Origin: an uncultured bacterium
GTDB taxonomy: Bacteria > Actinomycetota > Coriobacteriia > Coriobacteriales > Atopobiaceae
Assembly: GCA_905214175.1 (NCBI GenBank)
Contig: CAJMLD010000013.1
Coordinates: 1 to 17,571 of the forward strand
Length of the DNA: 17,571 nt
Reading direction: 5' to 3'
The notes under the pieces were generated by a model, which had not been told where the DNA came from, searched no databases, and was given only the letters and a program-made list of their open reading frames with translations. Shown here one piece after another: positions 13,302-17,571 of this stretch. The position numbers were made by a program, and so were the translations under genes. Positions within the stretch are counted from its first letter, which is position 1, and every line of letters starts with the position of its first letter.

Positions 13302-16300
13302 ATGGGAAAGAAGAAGGCCGGTGGAAGCGCCAGCGGCGTGCGCACCGTAAGCCGCGCCCGCAAGGTGGGGAGGGTCATCAAGACCATCCTCAAGTCCGTG
13401 CTGGTTGTGGTGCTTGCGGTGGCGATGGTGGGCGTGAATGTCATGCTGCCCAACAGCATGATTTCCCGCATGGTCAACAACATTGCCGGATACCAGCAGT
13501 CCTGGGATAACTCCAAGGCGAACACCGCAGGACTTGACCTGGACTACTACAAGGCAGATTACGACAAGGACAGCATTGGCGACGCGGAGAAGCAGCTTGA
13601 CCGCCAGATTGCCAACGAAGGATACGTGCTGCTCAAGAATGACGGCAATACGATGCCGTTTGAGCAGGGCACCACGTTCAGCTTCTTTGGCGAGTCCGTC
13701 AAGAACCTCACCGCAACCCAGAGCGTCCTCACGCAGTTTACCGGCGCCAAAGGTAACTCGAACCAGCTCAAGGACTCTTTTGAGAGCCGCGGGTTCGGAG
13801 TGAACCAAACCCTCATGGACTTCTACACCAAGGGCGCGGGCAGCAAGTACACCATGGGTACCGGTTCAATCAACTTTGGCGCAGCCGAGGACTTCCGTAT
13901 CAACGAGTGCCCGCTCAGCGAGCTTGAGTCTGCCGATGGGGTGCTCGATTCTACGAAGGACACCGTGCCCGTGTTTGTGATGCGCCGCGTTGCGGGCGAG
14001 GGACGCGACATGCCGCGTTCCATGTACAACCACGCCACAAGCGCGGAGGATAAGGCAAAGACCTATCTCGAGCCCGACTCTACCGAGCTGGAGATTCTTC
14101 AGTACATCAATGACAACTTTGATAATGGCGTAGTGATTCTCAACACGGCCTCGGCGCTGAACCTGGGTTGGCTCGAGCAGTTCCCAAACATCAAGAGCGT
14201 TCTGTTTGTCCCGTCGACAGGCAGGTATGGCACCGATTCTCTGGCGGACATCTTTGCCGGCGAGGTTAGCCCCTCTGGCAAGACCGTCGACACGTTTGAG
14301 GCTAACTCGCTCAACTCCCCAGCTGCCCAGAACTACGGCGACTATCAGTACATCGATGGCGATGGAAACCTTACCGGCTATTCGTACGTCTCGTATGCCG
14401 AGGGCATCTATGTTGGCTATCGCTATTACGAGACCCGATACGAGGATGCTGTCCTTGGCCAGGGCAACGCTGGCGACTTTGACTACGACAGCGAGGTTGT
14501 ATACCCGTTTGGCTACGGTCTGAGCTACACCACCTTTGACTGGAGCAACTATCAGGCAAGCTGGGATGGCACCACGTGCACCGTGTCTGTAGACGTTACC
14601 AACACGGGTGATGTCGCGGGCAAAGACGTTGTTGAGGTCTACGCACAGAGCCCCTACACCGACTACGACCGCGCGAATGGGGTCGAGAAGAGCGCGGTCC
14701 AGCTGGTGAACTATGGAAAGACAAAGCTGCTTGAGCCTGGCGAGACCCAGACGGTTTCCGTCACGTTTGACCAGGACATGCTCAAGGTCTATGACGCCAA
14801 CGGAGCCAAGACGTACATCCTGGATGCTGGCACCTACTACGTTACCGCTGCCCACGATTCCCATGATGCGGTGAACAACGTGCTTGCCGCCAAGGGCGCA
14901 AACGTGGCGGGCGACGCCTCCCGCGTGAGCACCTACGTGCCGAGCAACACGGATGTCGATACCACCACCTATGCGACCGACACAAAGAGCGGTGCTGAGA
15001 TAACGAACCTCTTCGGCGATGCCAAGGGCGACATCACTTACCTCACCCGTGCGGACTGGGAGGGCACCTTCCCTCAGCATGACGGAACGCCGCTGGAGGG
15101 CAATGTGTCCACCTGGGGCGCAGAGATTAATGCCGTGGATGAGAATGGCAATCCTGTCTCGTACGCATGGGGGAAGGTCGCCAGCCCCGAGCTGATCGAT
15201 CGCCTCAAAGGTCTTGACTCTGGCAACCCCGTGAGCGATGCGACAATTACCGACACGCCGGTCTATGGCCAGAACAACGGCATTTCGCTCATCGACCTGC
15301 GTGGCAAGGACTACAACGACCCGATGTGGAACCAGCTGCTTGACGAGCTCTCTGCCGAGGACTATCGCGAGCTTGTCGGCCATTCTGGGTACGGCTCCAA
15401 CTTTGTCCAATCTATTGGAAAGCCGTTCAACATCGATGCCGATACCGCAGCTGGTCTTATCTACGGTGGTACAGGGATGATGTTCTGCTCGCCAGTCGTG
15501 ATGGCACAGACCTGGAACCAGGACCTCGCTTCGGCTTACGGCGCGATGATTGGCAACGAGGCAAACATCGGCGGGACCACTGGATGGTACGCGCCCTCGA
15601 TGAACATTCACCGCACGCCCTTCACCGGTCGTAACGGCGAGTACTACTCCGAGGACCCCGTTATCAGCGGAACCGTTGCGTCGCTTGAGATCAAGGGCGC
15701 TGCCGAGAAGGGCGTCTACTCCACCATCAAGCACTTTGCTCTTAACGATCAAGAGAACCACCGTGGCGACGGTGGCATTGAGCAGGGATGCGCCACGTGG
15801 TCAAACGAGCAGGCGATTCGCGAGATCTACGTCAAGCCCTTTGACATTTGCATGCACGTGGGTACCGTCGACGAGAACTATGTTGAGCAGGGCGCGGATG
15901 GCTCCTACTCCATGGCAACGACCAAGGTTGATGCTTGCCAGGCAATCATGAGCGCCTTCAACCGCGTGGGCGCCACGTGGGCAGGCGGAAACTACGCCCT
16001 GCTGACTGGCCTGGCTCGCAACGAGTGGGGCTTTAATGGGTGGATTGTTACCGACTCCGCAAACTCTGCCGCTTCGTATATGGACAGCAGCCAGATGATT
16101 CGCGCCGGCGGTGACTCGCGTCTGCGCTCAAACGAGAACAACTACCAGTACGACGAGAATAACTCCGCCGAGTATCACTACGCACGAGAGGCCGTTCATC
16201 ACCTGCTGTACGTCACAGCCAACTCCAAGGCCATGGAGGGCGCGATGCCTGGTAGCGTCTACGTGCCTGGCCTGCAGTCGGTCGACAAGGTTCGCATTGG

Positions 16301-16439
16301 CGTGACCGCCGGTGGCGCCGCAGTGATTGCGCTGGTGTTCTGGACCGGTTGGCGCAACCACAAGAAGCGCGCGGCCGAGAGGGCTGCCGCTGCTGCAGCG
16401 ACGACGAGCGCTGCTGACGGCGACGGCGGTGAGGCGTAG
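13302..16439 (+). CDS. Membrane-anchored, domain-permuted GH3 glycosidase (paralogue 2)
   Basis: A 1045-residue paralogue of the 5310 gene product with the same reversed order: sandwich first (NEGYVLLKNDGNTMPF near 105; YPFGYGLSYTTF near 405), Fn3-like domain (about 420-515), barrel (from about 663). Catalytic candidates: E233 in the AGEGRD loop, K810 and H811 in IKHFALNDQE, nucleophile D918 in IVTDSANS (Ser follows where Trp is usual in GH3). The N-terminus is strongly basic (KKK, RARK), then one long helix at about 25-50 with no lipobox or twin arginine; the C-terminus has a helix at about 997-1019 and a basic, then Ala-rich tail. Both ends should be cytoplasmic and the enzyme outside. ATG at 13302 follows GGAGGGAAG. 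The two paralogues differ throughout, so their substrates may differ. Probably beta-glucosidase-like; exact specificity unknown. Confidence 0.9.
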   Translation: MGKKKAGGSASGVRTVSRARKVGRVIKTILKSVLVVVLAVAMVGVNVMLPNSMISRMVNNIAGYQQSWDNSKANTAGLDLDYYKADYDKDSIGDAEKQLDRQIANEGYVLLKNDGNTMPFEQGTTFSFFGESVKNLTATQSVLTQFTGAKGNSNQLKDSFESRGFGVNQTLMDFYTKGAGSKYTMGTGSINFGAAEDFRINECPLSELESADGVLDSTKDTVPVFVMRRVAGEGRDMPRSMYNHATSAEDKAKTYLEPDSTELEILQYINDNFDNGVVILNTASALNLGWLEQFPNIKSVLFVPSTGRYGTDSLADIFAGEVSPSGKTVDTFEANSLNSPAAQNYGDYQYIDGDGNLTGYSYVSYAEGIYVGYRYYETRYEDAVLGQGNAGDFDYDSEVVYPFGYGLSYTTFDWSNYQASWDGTTCTVSVDVTNTGDVAGKDVVEVYAQSPYTDYDRANGVEKSAVQLVNYGKTKLLEPGETQTVSVTFDQDMLKVYDANGAKTYILDAGTYYVTAAHDSHDAVNNVLAAKGANVAGDASRVSTYVPSNTDVDTTTYATDTKSGAEITNLFGDAKGDITYLTRADWEGTFPQHDGTPLEGNVSTWGAEINAVDENGNPVSYAWGKVASPELIDRLKGLDSGNPVSDATITDTPVYGQNNGISLIDLRGKDYNDPMWNQLLDELSAEDYRELVGHSGYGSNFVQSIGKPFNIDADTAAGLIYGGTGMMFCSPVVMAQTWNQDLASAYGAMIGNEANIGGTTGWYAPSMNIHRTPFTGRNGEYYSEDPVISGTVASLEIKGAAEKGVYSTIKHFALNDQENHRGDGGIEQGCATWSNEQAIREIYVKPFDICMHVGTVDENYVEQGADGSYSMATTKVDACQAIMSAFNRVGATWAGGNYALLTGLARNEWGFNGWIVTDSANSAASYMDSSQMIRAGGDSRLRSNENNYQYDENNSAEYHYAREAVHHLLYVTANSKAMEGAMPGSVYVPGLQSVDKVRIGVTAGGAAVIALVFWTGWRNHKKRAAERAAAAAATTSAADGDGGEA

Positions 16440-16485
16440 CGGTACAGACGCCAAACGCGTTGTTCCGCGACAGCGTTGAACGAGA

Positions 16486-16517
16486 CGGGCCTGCCCCTTG
16501 TGGGTGGGCCCGCCTTT
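16486..16517 (+). terminator. Probable terminator of the second GH3 gene
   Basis: GGGCC pairs with GGCCC with an inner CCC/GGG, followed by a poor U-run (CTTTCTC). Position, 47 bp after the stop, supports it more than its tail does. Confidence 0.55.
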
Positions 16518-16576
16518 CTCGGCATATGGGGTGCTCGTTTTCTCGGTTCCCTATGCGGCTGTCTGCGCGTCTTGGT

Positions 16577-16667
16577 GCGAAAACGTACGCGAAAACAATT
16601 ACTTCGCTGCAGCGGTGACGTTTCCCCAGGAAAGCAACGAGCCGCATTGTTTTCGTGTGCGCTTTTG
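16577..16667. repeat. Palindromic repeat element, copy A
   Basis: The left arm (16577-16600, GCGAAAACGTACGCGAAAAC then AATT) is the imperfect inverse of the right arm (16645-16666, TTGTTTTCGTGTGCGCTTTT core). The centre is a small palindrome TTTCCCCAGGAAA (16621-16633). Its reverse complement aligns with copy B at both arms and the centre. Confidence 0.7.
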
Positions 16668-16730
16668 ACGGGTGACGACCGCGTGGGCCACCGCGTGGGC
16701 CGGCGGTGGCTCGCTGGGGACTTCTCGGCC

Positions 16731-16824
16731 CGAAAAAACGCACACCAAAACGACCGGTTACTACCAGTTTCCTGGGAAAACGCGCCTGGCGAGAAGGACG
16801 AATTGTTTTCGTGTGCGCTTTTTG
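16731..16824. repeat. Palindromic repeat element, copy B
   Basis: The left arm (16731-16753) has AAAACGCACACCAAAACGA; the centre is TTTCCTGGGAAAA (16768-16780); the right arm (16801-16823) shares a 21-bp exact match with copy A. Between the copies is a small direct repeat, CCGCGTGGGCC twice (about 16679-16701). The rest of 16440-16989 holds no gene that I can support. Confidence 0.7.
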
Positions 16825-16953
16825 GTCGCGGCCGCGCGCGGGGGGCCGAGGCAGGCGATGCCGGGCAGGGCCGCGGCCGCGCACCGGTCCGCGCGCGGCC
16901 CTCGTCGTTCAAGGTGACACGGTGGAGCGCGGTCCATCCCCAATGCCCACGGG

Positions 16954-16959
16954 TATACT
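16954..16959 (+). promoter_or_regulatory. Candidate -10 box of dnaX
   Basis: TATACT preceded by GGG lies 30 bp upstream of the dnaX start. No good -35 hexamer is at 16-18 bp (GGTCCA at best), so the promoter may depend on the -10 or an activator. Confidence 0.45.
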
Positions 16960-16989
16960 GGACTCTCAGGCAAGAGGCGCGGAGGTCCC

Positions 16990-17571
16990 ATGGAATCGCT
17001 CTACACGAAGTACCGCCCAAAGACGTTCGAAGAGGTCGTCGGCCAGGAACACGTGGTCGAGACCCTCAAGCGCGCGGTTTTCGAGGGCAAGGTGAGTCAC
17101 GCGTACCTCTTCTGCGGACCGCGCGGAACCGGCAAGACCACCATGGCCCGCATCCTGGCGAAGGCGCTCATGTGCCAACGCGGCGCAGGTCACCTGCCCG
17201 ACGGCACCTGCGAGGAGTGCCAGCTCATCGCCGCAGGCGAGCACCCGGACGTGCTTGAGCTTGACGCCGCCTCGCGTACGGGTGTCGACAACGTCCGCGA
17301 GGAGATAATCAGCCGCGTCAACTACGCGCCCGTTCGCGGCAGCTACAAGGTCTACATCATCGACGAGGTCCACATGCTCACGCCGGCGGCGTTCAACGCG
17401 CTGCTCAAGACGCTCGAGGAACCCCCGAGCCACGTGGTCTTCATCATGTGCACCACCGACCCGCAGAAGATTCTGGCTACGATCCTCTCGCGAGTCCAGC
17501 GCTTTGACTTCCACGCCATTGGCCCCAACGAGATGCAGGCGCACCTAGCCTACGTGTGCACGCAGGAGGGC
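16990..17571 (+). CDS. dnaX: DNA polymerase III tau/gamma subunit DnaX (5' part, runs off the window)
   Basis: The first 194 residues of the clamp-loader ATPase. MESLYTKYRPKTFEEVVGQ is the classic start. Walker A is GPRGTGKT (43-50), Walker B VYIIDEVHML (121-130), sensor 1 CTTD (154-157), and the arginine finger is R168 in SRVQRF, where most bacteria have SRC. The zinc module has C62, C74 and C77; the position of the fourth Cys (E. coli C73) is D71 by alignment, so zinc is either bound by Cys3-Asp/His or weakly. The protein loads the beta clamp at the replication fork. ATG at 16990 follows GGAGG 4 nt upstream. The gene continues past the right edge, so the tau/gamma frameshift region cannot be seen. 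Confidence 0.97.
   Translation, partial: MESLYTKYRPKTFEEVVGQEHVVETLKRAVFEGKVSHAYLFCGPRGTGKTTMARILAKALMCQRGAGHLPDGTCEECQLIAAGEHPDVLELDAASRTGVDNVREEIISRVNYAPVRGSYKVYIIDEVHMLTPAAFNALLKTLEEPPSHVVFIMCTTDPQKILATILSRVQRFDFHAIGPNEMQAHLAYVCTQEG

Noticed and set aside
13866..15761. 631-residue minus-strand open frame
   Set aside because: Antisense to the second GH3 gene; no domain.

Overview
The window is GC-rich, about 62-65% G+C by eye. Gene content and protein style point to a member of the Coriobacteriia (Actinomycetota; Olsenella, Atopobium or Collinsella relatives): very large membrane-attached family 3 glycosidases, a methionine-type ABC importer, a LytTR two-component pair, an AmmeMemoRadiSam locus and an actinobacterial-style DedA protein. 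The taxonomic call is inference from style, not from a marker search.

Layout. 1-309 is non-coding and carries three tandem imperfect copies of a ~61-bp double-hairpin repeat. 310-3277 is a minus-strand group: a YcxB-like two-helix membrane protein, a fused Memo-AMMECR1 protein (AmmeMemoRadiSam proteins B and A in one chain), and its radical SAM partner, which overlaps the fusion by 4 bp. 3671-3830 (plus) is the small bacterial SRP RNA with promoter and terminator, followed by a DedA-family membrane protein (3873-4532). 4533-5309 is a long non-coding stretch with a 22-bp tandem repeat and a candidate structured RNA whose two hairpin loops carry CCUCCC and which ends in a strong intrinsic terminator. 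5310-8258 encodes the first giant GH3 protein. 8285-8382 holds back-to-back terminators separating it from the convergent metN-metI-metQ operon (8406-10748, minus). That operon has a clear promoter and a ~200-nt leader that can form mutually exclusive stems. 11037-13150 (minus) is a GHKL histidine kinase and LytTR response regulator pair, divergent from the second giant GH3 gene (13302-16439, plus). 16440-16989 is non-coding and holds two copies of a palindromic ~92-bp element. The window ends inside dnaX (16990 onward).

How the parts work together. The two GH3 paralogues have the domain order reversed relative to most GH3 enzymes (sandwich and Fn3-like domain before the catalytic barrel) and hydrophobic anchors at both ends, so they are probably tethered outside the membrane to hydrolyse glycosides there. 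The LytTR system is divergent from one of them and could control it (inference). MetNIQ would import methionine. Its ATPase lacks the C-terminal domain that gives methionine feedback in longer MetN proteins, and its mRNA leader looks like a regulatory RNA, so control may have moved from protein to RNA. The most interesting unexplained signals are the metN leader, the C-rich-loop RNA at about 4998-5141, the covarying tandem repeat at the left edge, and the palindromic elements before dnaX.
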